64,000 nucleotides of DNA from Desulfobotulus alkaliphilus (GCF_007830435.1 NZ_VLLC01000002.1:62001-126000), one strand, 5' to 3'; shown: positions 9,088 through 18,106, numbered from the stretch's first letter. Notes: generated by a model not told the origin, from the letters alone. A program made the numbers and translations.

Positions 9088-9693
9088 TCATCCTTCCAGA
9101 TTCTGCAATATTACCCGCAGACGATGATGTGCACGCCCAAGGCTTTCCGAATGGAGAACAGCCCTCTCAAGGCACCAGCTTTCCTTAACAAAAGCCATCA
9201 AGCGCTGATTATAACCCACGCCTACCTTTGCCCGCACACCCTTTGCCGGAACAATATCCCGACGGACAGCTCTGGAGGCATAGCGTCTGGCAATTTTTAA
9301 AACGGTCTCTTTGGGATCAGCAAGAAAATCCGGGTTGGCAGGAATCTGCTCAAGGGGGGCACCCATAAAATCTGCCATCCCCTTTCTGTCTGCAAGCAGC
9401 CAGCTTTCAACTTCCCGAACAGCCACCCGGAACAGAAATCTTTCCGGCAAAGGGTTCTCTCCCAGCCATTGCTGCATCAAAAAAGGAGCACATGGCTTCT
9501 GATCCAGATCCGTAAGAAGAAAAACCGGACAATGGGCGGCAAGTCGTAGCAGAGCCGGAAGGTTTTTCTTCAGATGACCAAATCCCGAAGTTTTCAAGGC
9601 CTCAAAGACAAAAGGTCCTGCCCCGGTCTGTTCCACCACCTGTATTGCAAGTGCCTGACTGATGGGATCTTCCGTTGCCAGATAAAAGGGCAT
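9088..9693 (-). CDS. TOPRIM-like (DUF4276-like) protein paired with an ABC-type ATPase
   Basis: 201 residues from ATG 9693, whose A is shared with the TGA of the ATPase gene (TGATG); an ATG at 9702 is an alternative. The protein has the two acidic motifs of a TOPRIM fold: Glu in YLATEDPIS near the start and DLD in FLLTDLDQ near residue 67. A further REVESWLLAD block near residue 92 is typical of the DUF4276-type group. TOPRIM domains cut or nick DNA or RNA with a metal ion. The one-base overlap implies translational coupling to the ATPase, as in OLD, Gabija and PARIS-like defence systems. Function by analogy only. Confidence 0.7.
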   Translation of the reverse strand: MPFYLATEDPISQALAIQVVEQTGAGPFVFEALKTSGFGHLKKNLPALLRLAAHCPVFLLTDLDQKPCAPFLMQQWLGENPLPERFLFRVAVREVESWLLADRKGMADFMGAPLEQIPANPDFLADPKETVLKIARRYASRAVRRDIVPAKGVRAKVGVGYNQRLMAFVKESWCLERAVLHSESLGRAHHRLRVILQNLEG

Positions 9694-10850
9694 CACTCCC
9701 ATAGCACCATCTGCTCCATACCCTTTGGCCGGGTCTTGGGAAACACCACATCGGCAATGGTCAGGCCTGCATCCAAAGCCTTGTCTTCGTTCTCACTGAC
9801 CTTCCGGATCGTACTGCCTTCCGTCCCCGGCTCCAGAACCATGATCCCCCCGGCATCAACGCCCGGATTTCTCAGCAGAGCTTCACTGTGGGTACTGATG
9901 AGTATTTGACGTTTTTTTCCGGATCGATCCCTCTGTGCACGATCCAGAAAAAGGGGAATCTGTTCCACAATGGCCTCATGCAGCGACAGCTCCGGCTCCT
10001 CCAGAAGCAAAAGCCCCCTTCCCTCCAGCAATACCCACAGGATGCCAATCAAACGCAGGGTGCCGTCGGAAAAATGTTCTTCGGACTGCCAGCCCGCATT
10101 GGGGCGATGGTGTGCATACAAGGCTTCCAGATGGGGATGCCCCTGATGATCCTTTGTAAAACGAAGATCCCTGAACTGGGGAACGGCAAGGGAAAGCACT
10201 TCTTTAATTTTACGAAGCCTGACATCCCGTGTTCTTTTCTGGCAAGTGGCAAGGCGTTCCAGAAAACCCTGCCCAAAGGGATCTTCCTCAAGGCGGTTAC
10301 CGCCAATCTGATCACCATATCTCAAAAGCTGAGGAATCAGGTGCAGGTATGTAATCTCCGAAAAAAAATCGGATATGATTCGAAATTCACGGTTGGCAAG
10401 GGTCTGTTCCAGATGGGTTTCGGTGAGCAGAAGGCTGTCTTCACCATCATCTGTATTGGGCCTTTGGAGTATCAGCCGATTTTTACACCATACCTCTTCC
10501 CGACTGACAAGAAGCCGTTGGGCTCCTTTGCCCTCAGGCCTGAAGGCAAGCAGATATTTCCAGTCGATAAAATCGCTATCCTGTTTTTCGGAAAACCCCA
10601 CCTCTATGCTCACCTCCGTATCCCGCCTGTGATGAAGGCAACGGAGTTTCTGTATGCCACCGCGATCTTTTACCGCCTTCTGAAGCCCCCCCCCATCGGG
10701 TCTGCATATATCCCGCATAAACCGGAATACATCCATAAGATTGGATTTTCCGGAAGCATTGGGACCTATCAGGTAGGATATCTGTGCAGGGAATATTTCC
10801 GCCTCACGGAAGTTACGCCAGTTTTTAAGTTTGAGATTCTTCAGATACAT
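9693..10850 (-). CDS. AAA/ABC-type ATPase (AAA_21, OLD/RecF-like), partner of the TOPRIM protein
   Basis: 385 residues. The N-terminus (LKLKNWRNFREAEIF) and Walker A GPNASGKSN (about residues 29-37) are RecF/SMC-like. Later come an ABC-signature-like FSDGTLRLIG, Walker B with switch residues LLLLEEPELSLHE, and the H-loop ISTHSEALL. This is the head-type ATPase without a long coiled coil found in OLD-like proteins. No TOPRIM domain is fused; it is supplied by the next gene. It is probably a sensor ATPase activating that nuclease. The gene is preceded by about 320 bases without a gene on its upstream side. Confidence 0.85.
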   Translation of the reverse strand: MYLKNLKLKNWRNFREAEIFPAQISYLIGPNASGKSNLMDVFRFMRDICRPDGGGLQKAVKDRGGIQKLRCLHHRRDTEVSIEVGFSEKQDSDFIDWKYLLAFRPEGKGAQRLLVSREEVWCKNRLILQRPNTDDGEDSLLLTETHLEQTLANREFRIISDFFSEITYLHLIPQLLRYGDQIGGNRLEEDPFGQGFLERLATCQKRTRDVRLRKIKEVLSLAVPQFRDLRFTKDHQGHPHLEALYAHHRPNAGWQSEEHFSDGTLRLIGILWVLLEGRGLLLLEEPELSLHEAIVEQIPLFLDRAQRDRSGKKRQILISTHSEALLRNPGVDAGGIMVLEPGTEGSTIRKVSENEDKALDAGLTIADVVFPKTRPKGMEQMVLWE

Positions 10851-11174
10851 GGGGCCACCATTTCCGTTTCCACCTTGCCGGACACAATAAATTTTTGTAT
10901 TATTTTCAAAAGATTGTATTGATCATGCAGTCTCTCCTGAACCTGTCACTTCGACCGGATTATCGTTTTTATCTTAAAAAAATTCTGGCACACTCCGATC
11001 CATACCACAACCTCTGAAAATATCAAAAACCCTCCCGGAAGCCTTTGCAGTCCATTCAATCTTCGCATAAAGTCACAGAAATAACATTTACCTTGCCAGA
11101 GCCTAAAAATGCTGAACATAAAAAAGAATCAGGCAAAAACTGTTGATCCTGCGCATAACTTAAGGAGAACCCCC
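10851..11174. other. AT-rich intergenic region
   Basis: This gap lies between the divergent ATPase gene and the gene at 11175. It is visibly AT-rich compared with its neighbours and should hold both promoters, but I found no -35/-10 pair strong enough to name, and no RNA gene or repeat. Confidence 0.4.
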
Positions 11175-11762
11175 ATGACCTACACCCTGCGCCTTTTCAC
11201 AACGGAAAAAAGGGTTCCTTCCATTCCACAGCTCCAGCAGGAAATGAGTACGGTATTCCCCGCCATTCCCCTGATTCCGGAAAATCCCGGCCAGTACCCT
11301 TGGGAGCAGATCCTTGTCCGTGATCCCGAAAACAGGGATCTGGCCCTTTTGTGCCGCATCCCCCTGACGGACAGCCCCCTGGCCGAAGCCAGAAAAGAAA
11401 AACTGAAAGAAGAAATCCGCTACGGCCGCCCCCTTTCCGGGGCCCGCTGGCTTGAAAAATATTTCAGAAAAATCACCACGCTCTATGAAATCCATCCCAT
11501 GGAAGAGGTTCAGTCCCACAAAGGATGGGAAGTTCTTCTGCACCTGCGCCTTTCCCTCTGGGAGCAGGTAAGGGGCATCTTCCACACCAGAGATGAGGGC
11601 TTTACCAATCCCCAGGGCGACCTGATTTTATGGGAATATCCGCCATCCGCCACAGGGGTTGTATCCGCCGCAGTTTACCGTTTCGGACAGTTCCGCTCCT
11701 TTTCCCTCAACCTCGCCAGCCCTTCACACAGGGCGGCTTTTCTGAAGGGGGAAAAGCCTTAA
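11175..11762 (+). CDS. Hypothetical protein
   Basis: 195 residues from ATG 11175, which follows AAGGAG at 11162 by about 8 bases; the frame is open from 11109 but without a ribosome site there. Soluble, mixed alpha/beta, rich in Arg, Glu and Pro, with no membrane segment, signal peptide or motif I recognise. It resembles the kind of protein that handles numeric or sequence-like phage or accessory functions only in its location beside a defence-like pair and a truncated umuD, which is weak evidence. Function unknown. Confidence 0.6.
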   Translation: MTYTLRLFTTEKRVPSIPQLQQEMSTVFPAIPLIPENPGQYPWEQILVRDPENRDLALLCRIPLTDSPLAEARKEKLKEEIRYGRPLSGARWLEKYFRKITTLYEIHPMEEVQSHKGWEVLLHLRLSLWEQVRGIFHTRDEGFTNPQGDLILWEYPPSATGVVSAAVYRFGQFRSFSLNLASPSHRAAFLKGEKP

Positions 11763-11778
11763 AAAAATGTAACTGTTA

Positions 11779-12027
11779 CTAGGATCTGTCCACAATCAGA
11801 ATATCCCCGGATCGGATACCGCCATCTTCCATGGAATCCCCGGACACCCTTACAAAAAATGTAGCGGCTGGGTTATGGATACAAAGATCATTCAGATCAA
11901 GGCTTCGTTCAACATAATCCTGGGCGGGAGAAGGAAAGCCAGCACTGACGGATTCTGTGAACAAGGGAATATAAACCTTTTCATCCCTTACCACAGCTTT
12001 GAAAATATTTTCTTTTTTTATTTTCAT
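11779..12027 (-). pseudogene. Truncated UmuD-like (LexA/S24 peptidase) gene
   Basis: 82 codons that match the first half of UmuD. The self-cleavage site region is [12 protein letters not shown] and the catalytic serine sits in [13 protein letters not shown], followed by [10 protein letters not shown] and then a TAG stop. A working UmuD is about 140 residues and needs a catalytic lysine about 35 residues after the serine; that part is missing, and no umuC follows. The remnant therefore cannot self-cleave or support polymerase V. No SOS box was seen upstream. The alternative of a deliberately short regulator is unlikely. Confidence 0.75.
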
Positions 12028-12353
12028 TTTTCGAAACTCTGATTTTCCCTGTGCTGGTCTAAGGTGGTTGTGGTGGACTCGGGGCCATGTGCTTGGCCTT
12101 GCGAGGACTGTGTGGTAATAGGCGGCCCCTGTTAAAGAAGTGGGTGTAGGAGGCAGGAGCTGTGCATATGATGATCAAATACAATTTTTATATGGTGAAG
12201 GCAATGGGAGGGACCGATGGGGTGCTTTTAAAAAAGTATGCTTTTGGTTTAGCGAAGACAATACGATTCCATTTGCAATGCCAAAAATAATCCCACATTT
12301 TTCCTCAGCGTCAGTTTCAAAACTGGGATAAAACTGGGATGATTTTAAAACAA
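12028..12353. other. Intergenic region without a recognised gene
   Basis: About 325 bases between the umuD remnant and the tRNA terminator. Only short frames occur and none has a ribosome site or a recognisable product. A short near-tandem phrase (AACTGGGATAA / AACTGGGATGA) lies near 12320-12342. Confidence 0.4.
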
Positions 12354-12390
12354 TAAAAAAAGGACTCACAGCATTGTGCTGTAAGTCCTT
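12354..12390 (-). terminator. Intrinsic terminator of tRNA-Gln
   Basis: On the minus strand a 14-bp stem (AAGGACTTACAGCA / TGCTGTGAGTCCTT, one G-T pair) with a 3-base loop is followed by a run of T. It lies 11 bases after the tRNA 3' end. Confidence 0.85.
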
Positions 12391-12401
12391 AATTTTTTAA
12401 A

Positions 12402-12475
12402 TGGCAGAGGGGCAGGGATTCGAACCCCGATAGACGGAGTCAGAGTCCGTAGTCTTACCATTAGACGACCCCTCT
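12402..12475 (-). tRNA. tRNA-Gln (anticodon CUG)
   Basis: 74 nt with an encoded CCA end. The acceptor stem AGAGGGG pairs with CCCCTCT, the D arm is GTCT...AGAC, the anticodon stem ACGGA/TCCGT closes the loop CTCTGAC with anticodon CTG, and the T arm holds TTCGAAT. The discriminator base G73 fits glutamine. It lies just downstream of gltX on the same strand but has its own promoter-like sequence. In bacteria without glutaminyl-tRNA synthetase this tRNA is charged by glutamyl-tRNA synthetase and amidated; no glnS is in the window. Confidence 0.93.
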
Positions 12476-12488
12476 GCAAACGAGGAGT

Positions 12489-12517
12489 AAACTAGAAAAA
12501 AAGAGGGTCTGTGTCAA
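12489..12517 (-). promoter_or_regulatory. Possible sigma70 promoter of tRNA-Gln
   Basis: On the minus strand a perfect -35 TTGACA is followed after 17 bases by TAGTTT, placing the start about 7 bases before the tRNA. The -10 box is weak, so this is a suggestion. Confidence 0.45.
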
Positions 12518-12542
12518 GAAAAAAATACGGCCCCTTATTTTT

Positions 12543-13949
12543 TCAGAATGTTTCCAGATGCGCAATGGCTGCCCTTATTCTGGGAAGGCTGCGCTCCTTT
12601 CCGAGCAGGGCAAGGGTTTCTCCCATGCCGGGGCTTTGCCCTTTGCCAGTAAGGGCCACCCTGAGCGGGCCGCCGACTTTGCCAAGCTTGAGATCCATTT
12701 CATCACAGACGCTTTGCAGCAGGGCTTCCATGGCTTCCAGAGAGTCTTCTTCCGCTGTCATGAGTTTTTCTTCTATTTTTTTAAGGACATCGACACTGCC
12801 GCCTTTAAAATTCTTTTTGGCGGCAACCTCGCAATAGCTGGTCGGATCCACAAAAAAGCTTTCCGCCTGCTGTGCCATTTCCACAAGGGTCTTGCTTCTT
12901 GGCTGCAGCAGGGCAATGATGGCAGGCAGCCTCGGATCTTCCGGCCCATGGGGGATGCCAAGGGCTGTCATCTGCTCCAGAAGCAGAGGGAGAAGTTCGG
13001 CAGGGCTTTTTTTCTGCATGTGTTCGGCATTGAGTGCCGTCAGCTTGTCCACGTCAAAAACTCCGGGAGAGCGGCCGATGGCCTCCAGGGTGAAAAGCTC
13101 TTTCATATCTTCTATGGTGAAAAATTCCTGATCCCCATGGGACCAGCCCAGGCGGACAAGGTAGTTGAGCAGGGCTTCCGGCAGAAACCCCATTTTTTTG
13201 TATTCCATGACGCCCAAGGCACCATGGCGCTTGGAAAGGCGGGTGCGGTCCGGGCCCAGCACCATGGGTACATGGCCGAATTTCGGCACAGGGGCATTCA
13301 GGGCTTCATAGATGAGAATCTGTTTGGGTGTGTTGCTGACGTGGTCATCCCCCCGGATGACATGGCTGATGTGCATGGTCAGGTCATCAATGACTACAGC
13401 AAAATTATAGGTGTACACACCGTCGCTGCGGCAGAGAATGAAATCATCGATCTCCGTGTTGGGGATGGCGATGGGACCCTTGACCACATCGTCAATGCGG
13501 GTGCTGCCCGTATCCGGAGTGAGGAGGCGGACCACGGCACCGGGCTGTGGGGGAAGCTTTTTATGGCGGCAGGTGCCGTCATACATGGGGTTGCGGCCCT
13601 CAGCCCGGGCTTTTTCCCGCATGGTTTCCACCTCTTCGGCGGAGCAGGTGCAGCAGTAGGCCTTTTCTTCGGCAAGGAGCTGGTCCAGATATTTTTTATA
13701 GATGTCAAAACGTTTCGTCTGGTAAAAAGGACCTTCGTCCCAGTCGATGCCCAGCCATTCCAGTCCTTCGAAAATCGCCCTGACGGATTCTTCGGTGGAG
13801 CGCAGGATATCCGTATCTTCAATGCGCAGGATGAATTTCCCTCCGGTTTTCCGGGCATAGAGCCAGTTGAAAAGGGCTGTTCTGGCACCTCCCACATGGA
13901 GGTATCCCGTAGGGCTTGGCGGAAAGCGGGTAATAATGGTATCTGTCAC
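12543..13949 (-). CDS. gltX: Glutamyl-tRNA synthetase
   Basis: 468 residues from a GTG at 13949, chosen because GAGG lies 6 bases upstream and the protein then begins VTDTIITRFPPSPTG, the normal GluRS start; the frame extends to 14009 without support. Class I motifs: the HIGH-type HVGG in GYLHVGGARTALFN and the KMSKS-type RLSKRHGA. A zinc-binding CTC...C cluster lies near residue 100. The enzyme attaches glutamate to tRNA-Glu and, in species lacking GlnRS, to tRNA-Gln as well; the tRNA-Gln gene directly downstream fits that theme. Divergent from rpmF. Confidence 0.95.
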   Translation of the reverse strand: MTDTIITRFPPSPTGYLHVGGARTALFNWLYARKTGGKFILRIEDTDILRSTEESVRAIFEGLEWLGIDWDEGPFYQTKRFDIYKKYLDQLLAEEKAYCCTCSAEEVETMREKARAEGRNPMYDGTCRHKKLPPQPGAVVRLLTPDTGSTRIDDVVKGPIAIPNTEIDDFILCRSDGVYTYNFAVVIDDLTMHISHVIRGDDHVSNTPKQILIYEALNAPVPKFGHVPMVLGPDRTRLSKRHGALGVMEYKKMGFLPEALLNYLVRLGWSHGDQEFFTIEDMKELFTLEAIGRSPGVFDVDKLTALNAEHMQKKSPAELLPLLLEQMTALGIPHGPEDPRLPAIIALLQPRSKTLVEMAQQAESFFVDPTSYCEVAAKKNFKGGSVDVLKKIEEKLMTAEEDSLEAMEALLQSVCDEMDLKLGKVGGPLRVALTGKGQSPGMGETLALLGKERSLPRIRAAIAHLETF

Positions 13950-14079
13950 GATGAACCTCGGTTTTTTTGGTTTTGCCTGAAAGGCCCGGAATGCGCCAGA
14001 GAGGCGCATGAAAAAAGAGAATTAGCACAGGCTGTCCTTGCTGGACAAGGGGGAAGAGGAAAAAACTTGACAGCATCCG

Positions 14080-14108
14080 TTGAATTCTCATAGGAAAACG
14101 GCTATCAT
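14080..14108 (+). promoter_or_regulatory. Likely sigma70 promoter of rpmF
   Basis: TTGAAT and TATCAT are separated by 17 bases, about 65 bases before the rpmF start. A second -35-like TTGACA begins at 14067, with a weaker partner. The gltX gene starts on the opposite strand, so this gap serves both directions. Confidence 0.5.
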
Positions 14109-14172
14109 GTCGCGGTTTTGTGGGTGTTGCAGGCTGTTTATTAAAAAATGTAAATTATTTCAGGAGATTGAT

Positions 14173-14355
14173 ATGGCTGTACCTAAGAGAAAAGTATCCA
14201 AGTCAAGAAGAGACAAGGGCCGGACCCATAAAAAAACGGCTGGAGTCAATGTTTCTGCCTGTCCCGAGTGCGGCGAAGCAAAACAGTCCCATGCTGCCTG
14301 CAGAAGCTGTGGTACCTATAAAGGACGCAGTGTTCTGGCGGATATGGAGGCCTGA
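14173..14355 (+). CDS. rpmF: 50S ribosomal protein L32
   Basis: 60 residues beginning [14 protein letters not shown], the universal L32 start. A zinc ribbon is complete with CPEC and CRSC. AGGAG lies 6 bases before ATG 14173. In many deltaproteobacteria rpmF is followed by plsX, fabH, fabD and fabG before acpP; here acpP follows directly after about 170 bases, so those genes are elsewhere. Confidence 0.97.
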   Translation: MAVPKRKVSKSRRDKGRTHKKTAGVNVSACPECGEAKQSHAACRSCGTYKGRSVLADMEA

Positions 14356-14423
14356 TCCGGTTTTTTTGAATCGGAAAAAAGGCAGGGAAAGGAGGGGGTC
14401 CGGAGTGTTTTTTCCCGTGTACC

Positions 14424-14452
14424 AAGGGGAATACTTCACCCCTTTTCTTTTT
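14424..14452 (+). terminator. Possible weak terminator or attenuator between rpmF and acpP
   Basis: AAGGGG and CCCCTT flank a 9-base loop and are followed by TTCTTTTTCC. The stem is short (6 bp), so read-through into acpP is likely. Confidence 0.35.
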
Positions 14453-14525
14453 CCGGGGATGCTTGTGGGTCGGGGAACATTTTTTTGCCGCTCTCTTTTT
14501 TGATGAAGAGGAAAGGAAGGGTATC

Positions 14526-14753
14526 ATGTCCGTTGAGGATAAGGTTCGTAAGGTGATTGCGGAAAAGCTGGATGTGGATATTGATGAGGTGGTTCCCGAG
14601 GCTTCCCTTGTGGAGGATCTGGGGGCAGACTCTCTGGATCTTGTGGAGCTGATGATGAGCATGGAAGATATCTTTGATGTGGATATCTCCGACGAGCAGG
14701 CGGAAAAGCTGCGCAAGGTAAAAGACGTGATTGAATTTCTGGAAGCCCTGTAA
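14526..14753 (+). CDS. acpP: Acyl carrier protein
   Basis: 75 residues. The phosphopantetheine serine is in GADSLDLVEL (residue 37), and the protein is strongly acidic as expected. ATG 14526 follows GGAAGG. The stop shares one base with the fabF start (TAATG), so the two are coupled. It carries growing acyl chains in type II fatty-acid synthesis. Confidence 0.96.
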   Translation: MSVEDKVRKVIAEKLDVDIDEVVPEASLVEDLGADSLDLVELMMSMEDIFDVDISDEQAEKLRKVKDVIEFLEAL

Positions 14754-16033
14754 TGGAAGCCGGAAATATCCGTACCCTGCAGAAGGTTGCGGTGACGGGC
14801 ATCGGCATGGTTTCTCCTCTGGGACTGAATCTTTCTGAAAGCTGGGAGGGCCTTGTACAGGGCAGCTCCGGTATCGGGCAGATAAGCCGTTTTGACACAA
14901 AGGGCCAGAGCGTGACCATTGCCGGAGAGGTGAAGGGGTTTTCCGCCGCCGATTATCTTTCCAGAAAGGAAGCCCGGCGGACCCCCCTTTTTATGGCCTA
15001 TGCCCTTGCCGCATCCCGTATGGCCGTGGAGGATGCCGCCATGCCGGAAGGCTGGACCCGTGACGCCAGAGCCGGTGTGTATGCGGGTTGTGGTATCGGC
15101 GGGCTGGAAGTGATGGATGAGAATTTCCGCATCCTTGCGGAAAGGGGACCGGGGAGGGTCAGCCCCTTTCTGATTCCCCATTTCATCGGCAATATGGCCG
15201 GGGGCATGGTGGCCATGCATCTGGGGCTCAAGGGGCCCAACCTGACCTATGCCACGGCCTGCGCCGCCGGAGCCCATGCCGTGGGTGAGGCCTTCCGCAG
15301 AATCCGGGACGGCTATGCGGATGTGATGCTGGCCGGAGGCAGTGAGGCGGTGATCAGCCCTGTCTGCCTTGCCGGTTTTTCCGCCATGAAGGCCCTTTCC
15401 ACCCGCAATGACGCTCCGGAAAGTGCCTGCCGTCCCTTTGACAGGGACAGGGATGGTTTTGTGGTGGGAGAAGGAGCCTGTTTTCTTGTGCTGGAGAATC
15501 TGGAGAAGGCAGAAGCGAGGGGTGCCCGTATCTATGCCTGTATAGAGGGCTATGGTGCCGGGTGTGATGCCTATCACATTACGGCTCCGGAGCCGGAAGG
15601 TCAGGGCATGGCCGCCTGCATGGAGGCGGCCTTGAAGGACGCCGGTCTTGCTCCGGAAAGAATTGGCTGGGTGAATGCCCATGGTACGGGAACGCCCCTG
15701 AACGATGTGTGTGAAACAAGGGCCATTCGTCAGGTTTTCGGAATCCATGGGGACAGGCTTTCCATCAGTGCCGTGAAAAGCATGACCGGCCATCTTCTGG
15801 GGGCGGCGGGTGCCTTTGCCGCAGGAGTGAGTGCCATGGCACTTTTCCATGGTGTTCTTCCCCCCACAAGGAATCTGGAAAATCCGGATCCGGAATGCGA
15901 CCTTGACTATATCCCGAATCTGGCCAGAAAACAGGCAGTGGCAGCGGCATTGACCAATGCCTTTGGTTTTGGTGGCACCAACGCCTGTCTGTGCATGGTT
16001 TCAGGTTCCGGCAGCGAAAGAGGCAATCCATGA
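14753..16033 (+). CDS. fabF: 3-oxoacyl-ACP synthase II
   Basis: 426 residues, a normal FabF length. It condenses malonyl-ACP with acyl-ACP. The Cys-His-His active site is complete: cysteine in TYATACAAGAHA, first histidine in NAHGTGTPLND and second in SMTGHLLGAAG; the C-terminal FGFGGTNACL motif closes the fold. Overlaps acpP by one base and rpiB by ATGA, so it belongs to a tight operon. Confidence 0.96.
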   Translation: MEAGNIRTLQKVAVTGIGMVSPLGLNLSESWEGLVQGSSGIGQISRFDTKGQSVTIAGEVKGFSAADYLSRKEARRTPLFMAYALAASRMAVEDAAMPEGWTRDARAGVYAGCGIGGLEVMDENFRILAERGPGRVSPFLIPHFIGNMAGGMVAMHLGLKGPNLTYATACAAGAHAVGEAFRRIRDGYADVMLAGGSEAVISPVCLAGFSAMKALSTRNDAPESACRPFDRDRDGFVVGEGACFLVLENLEKAEARGARIYACIEGYGAGCDAYHITAPEPEGQGMAACMEAALKDAGLAPERIGWVNAHGTGTPLNDVCETRAIRQVFGIHGDRLSISAVKSMTGHLLGAAGAFAAGVSAMALFHGVLPPTRNLENPDPECDLDYIPNLARKQAVAAALTNAFGFGGTNACLCMVSGSGSERGNP

Positions 16034-16491
16034 CAGAGAGAAAGGCCATTCTGCTGGGCAGCGATCATGCCGCAGTGGACCTCAAGGCCATCGTGCTGGC
16101 CCATCTGAAATCCCGGGGGCTGGATGCTGAAGATATGGGAACCCATGGCCTGGACTCCGTGGATTATACCCATTATGGAATGCAGGTGGCGGAAGCGGTT
16201 TCCGAAGGCCGGGCCGAACGGGGGATTCTTCTTTGTGGCACCGGCCTTGGCATGAGCATGGTGGCCAACCGTTTTCCCGGTGTGCGGGCAGCCCTCTGCA
16301 ATGATCTTTTTTCCGCTGGCATGTGCCGTCGCCATAACGATGCCAATATCCTTGTGCTGGGGGGCCGTGTACTGGGCAAGGATCTGGCCTGTGCCATTGT
16401 GGATACATGGCTGGATACACCCTTTGAGGGCGGGCGTCATCAGCTGCGGCTGGACCATTTTAATCAGGGATTCTGTAAACCCTTCAAGTGA
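16030..16491 (+). CDS. rpiB: Ribose-5-phosphate isomerase B
   Basis: 153 residues from ATG 16030, overlapping the fabF stop. The RpiB/LacAB fold is marked by [12 protein letters not shown] at the N-terminus (catalytic Asp/His region) and [15 protein letters not shown], where the cysteine is the usual active-site base. It interconverts ribose 5-phosphate and ribulose 5-phosphate, the latter being a riboflavin precursor used by RibBA in the same cluster. The frame open from 15991 is not used. Confidence 0.93.
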   Translation: MTERKAILLGSDHAAVDLKAIVLAHLKSRGLDAEDMGTHGLDSVDYTHYGMQVAEAVSEGRAERGILLCGTGLGMSMVANRFPGVRAALCNDLFSAGMCRRHNDANILVLGGRVLGKDLACAIVDTWLDTPFEGGRHQLRLDHFNQGFCKPFK

Positions 16492-17747
16492 TGGAGAAAA
16501 AAGTGGATATGGACACCATTCGTGCGGTGGATCCGGAAATTGCCGATTCCATGGCAAGGGAGCTTGGGCGTCAGCAGGGCAGTCTGGAGCTGATTGCCTC
16601 TGAAAATATTGTCAGCCCCGCGGTCATGGCTGCCCAGGGCAGCATCATGACCAACAAGTATGCCGAGGGTTATCCTGCCAAGCGGTATTACGGCGGGTGT
16701 GAGTTTGTGGATGAGGCGGAAAATCTTGCCCTTGAAAGGGCAAAGGAGCTCTTTGGTGCCGTGTATGCCAATGTGCAGCCCCATTCCGGTTCCCAGGCGA
16801 ACATGGCCTGCTACTTCGGTCTTCTGGAGCCGGGGGATAAAATTCTGGGCATGGATCTTTCCCATGGCGGGCATCTTACCCACGGATCTCCTGTAAATTT
16901 TTCCGGAAGACTCTACAATTTCAGCCATTACGGGGTTGCCAGGGAAACGGGACGCATTGACTATGACGCCCTGCAGAAACAGGCGGAAGAGTTCCGGCCC
17001 CGCATGATCGTTGCCGGAGCCAGCGCTTACCCCCGCATTCTGGATTTTGAGCGCTTTGCCGCCATTGCCGCATCCGTGGATGCCTTCCTTATGGTGGATA
17101 TGGCCCATATCGCAGGCCTTGTGGCCGCAGGCGTGCATCCTTCTCCCATTCCCCATGCCACGGTTGTGACCAGCACCACCCATAAAACCCTGAGGGGCCC
17201 CCGTGGCGGACTGATTCTGGCGGGTGAAGACAAGACGGCTGTTTTCAACAAGCAGATTTTCCCCGGTATTCAGGGGGGGCCGCTGATGCATGTGATTGCA
17301 GCCAAGGCTGTGGCCTTCAAAGAAGCTTTGTCCAGTGATTTTAAAGCCTATCAGATGCGCGTGGTGGAAAATGCTGCTGCCATGGCTGCTTCCCTGATGG
17401 ATGCGGGGCTGAATCTGGTGTCCGGCGGCACGGACAACCATCTGATGCTGGTGGATCTCACCAATATCGGTATTACGGGCAAAGAGGCCGAAGCCGTGCT
17501 GGGGCAGGCGGGCATTACGGTTAACAAAAATACCGTACCCTTTGAAACCCGCAGTCCCTTTGTCACTTCGGGCATCCGCATTGGTACGGCAGCCCTCACC
17601 ACCCGTGGGATGGGTGTTAAGGAAATGCAGACCATTGCTTCCTGGATTGCCGATTGCGTAAAAAATTCTTCTGATGAGGCAAAAATTGCTTCCATACGCA
17701 GGGAAGTGGCAGCCCTTACGGATGGGTTTCCTTTGTTTCAGTACTGA
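16491..17747 (+). CDS. glyA: Serine hydroxymethyltransferase
   Basis: 418 residues from ATG 16491, sharing one base with the rpiB stop (TGATG). PLP enzyme converting serine and tetrahydrofolate to glycine and methylene-THF. The PLP lysine is in [14 protein letters not shown], and the substrate motifs ASENIVSP and [13 protein letters not shown] are intact. The mobile repeat at 17752 inserted just behind the stop codon; the 8-bp target copy CTGATGTT actually contains this TGA. Confidence 0.97.
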   Translation: MEKKVDMDTIRAVDPEIADSMARELGRQQGSLELIASENIVSPAVMAAQGSIMTNKYAEGYPAKRYYGGCEFVDEAENLALERAKELFGAVYANVQPHSGSQANMACYFGLLEPGDKILGMDLSHGGHLTHGSPVNFSGRLYNFSHYGVARETGRIDYDALQKQAEEFRPRMIVAGASAYPRILDFERFAAIAASVDAFLMVDMAHIAGLVAAGVHPSPIPHATVVTSTTHKTLRGPRGGLILAGEDKTAVFNKQIFPGIQGGPLMHVIAAKAVAFKEALSSDFKAYQMRVVENAAAMAASLMDAGLNLVSGGTDNHLMLVDLTNIGITGKEAEAVLGQAGITVNKNTVPFETRSPFVTSGIRIGTAALTTRGMGVKEMQTIASWIADCVKNSSDEAKIASIRREVAALTDGFPLFQY

Positions 17748-18106
17748 TGTTGTAACTGTTCAGCACAGTTTTCCAGGTACCATACCTGCAAGGCCGATGC
17801 ACAGGCCCCAGGCTATTTGCCCGTGACGCAATCTTATTCGGGAGCTTCTTGCCCTGTGCGGAAGCGGAAAAAACTCACCGCCACAGGCAGGATAAGCTTT
17901 TTGATTACCATAGCAGGCCTTGGTACGCTGCCTTTGTGGCGGCTCAGACAGTTTGCCGCTTCTTTCGCACAGGCCTGCAAAGCTCTGATCCGAAACGATT
18001 GCAATGTCACTTGCAAATAGCCACGGAGCCTTGCAGCAGTACGAAGCTGCTGCAACTACAGCATTGGCAGTTCGGAATAAACTGTGCTGAATACTTATCT
18101 GATGTT
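17744..18106 (+). mobile_element. MITE-like repeat, copy A (with its 8-bp target duplication)
   Basis: Element proper is 17752-18098 (347 bp) in the orientation defined here as forward. It starts GTAACTGTTCAGCAC and ends with the reverse complement of ATAAGTATTCAGCAC. Both sides carry CTGATGTT (17744-17751 and 18099-18106), a clean 8-bp target duplication. Inside, halves such as GGCTATTTGC and GCAAATAGCC pair, making a long imperfect palindrome. Frames inside are not conserved between copies. Lies between glyA and comEB in an apparent operon. Confidence 0.9.

Noticed and set aside
11765-11782. GTAACTGTTAC next to the umuD stop, similar to the end of the MITE-like repeats
   Set aside because: Only 7-9 bases match and no 8-bp duplication flanks it; could be chance.
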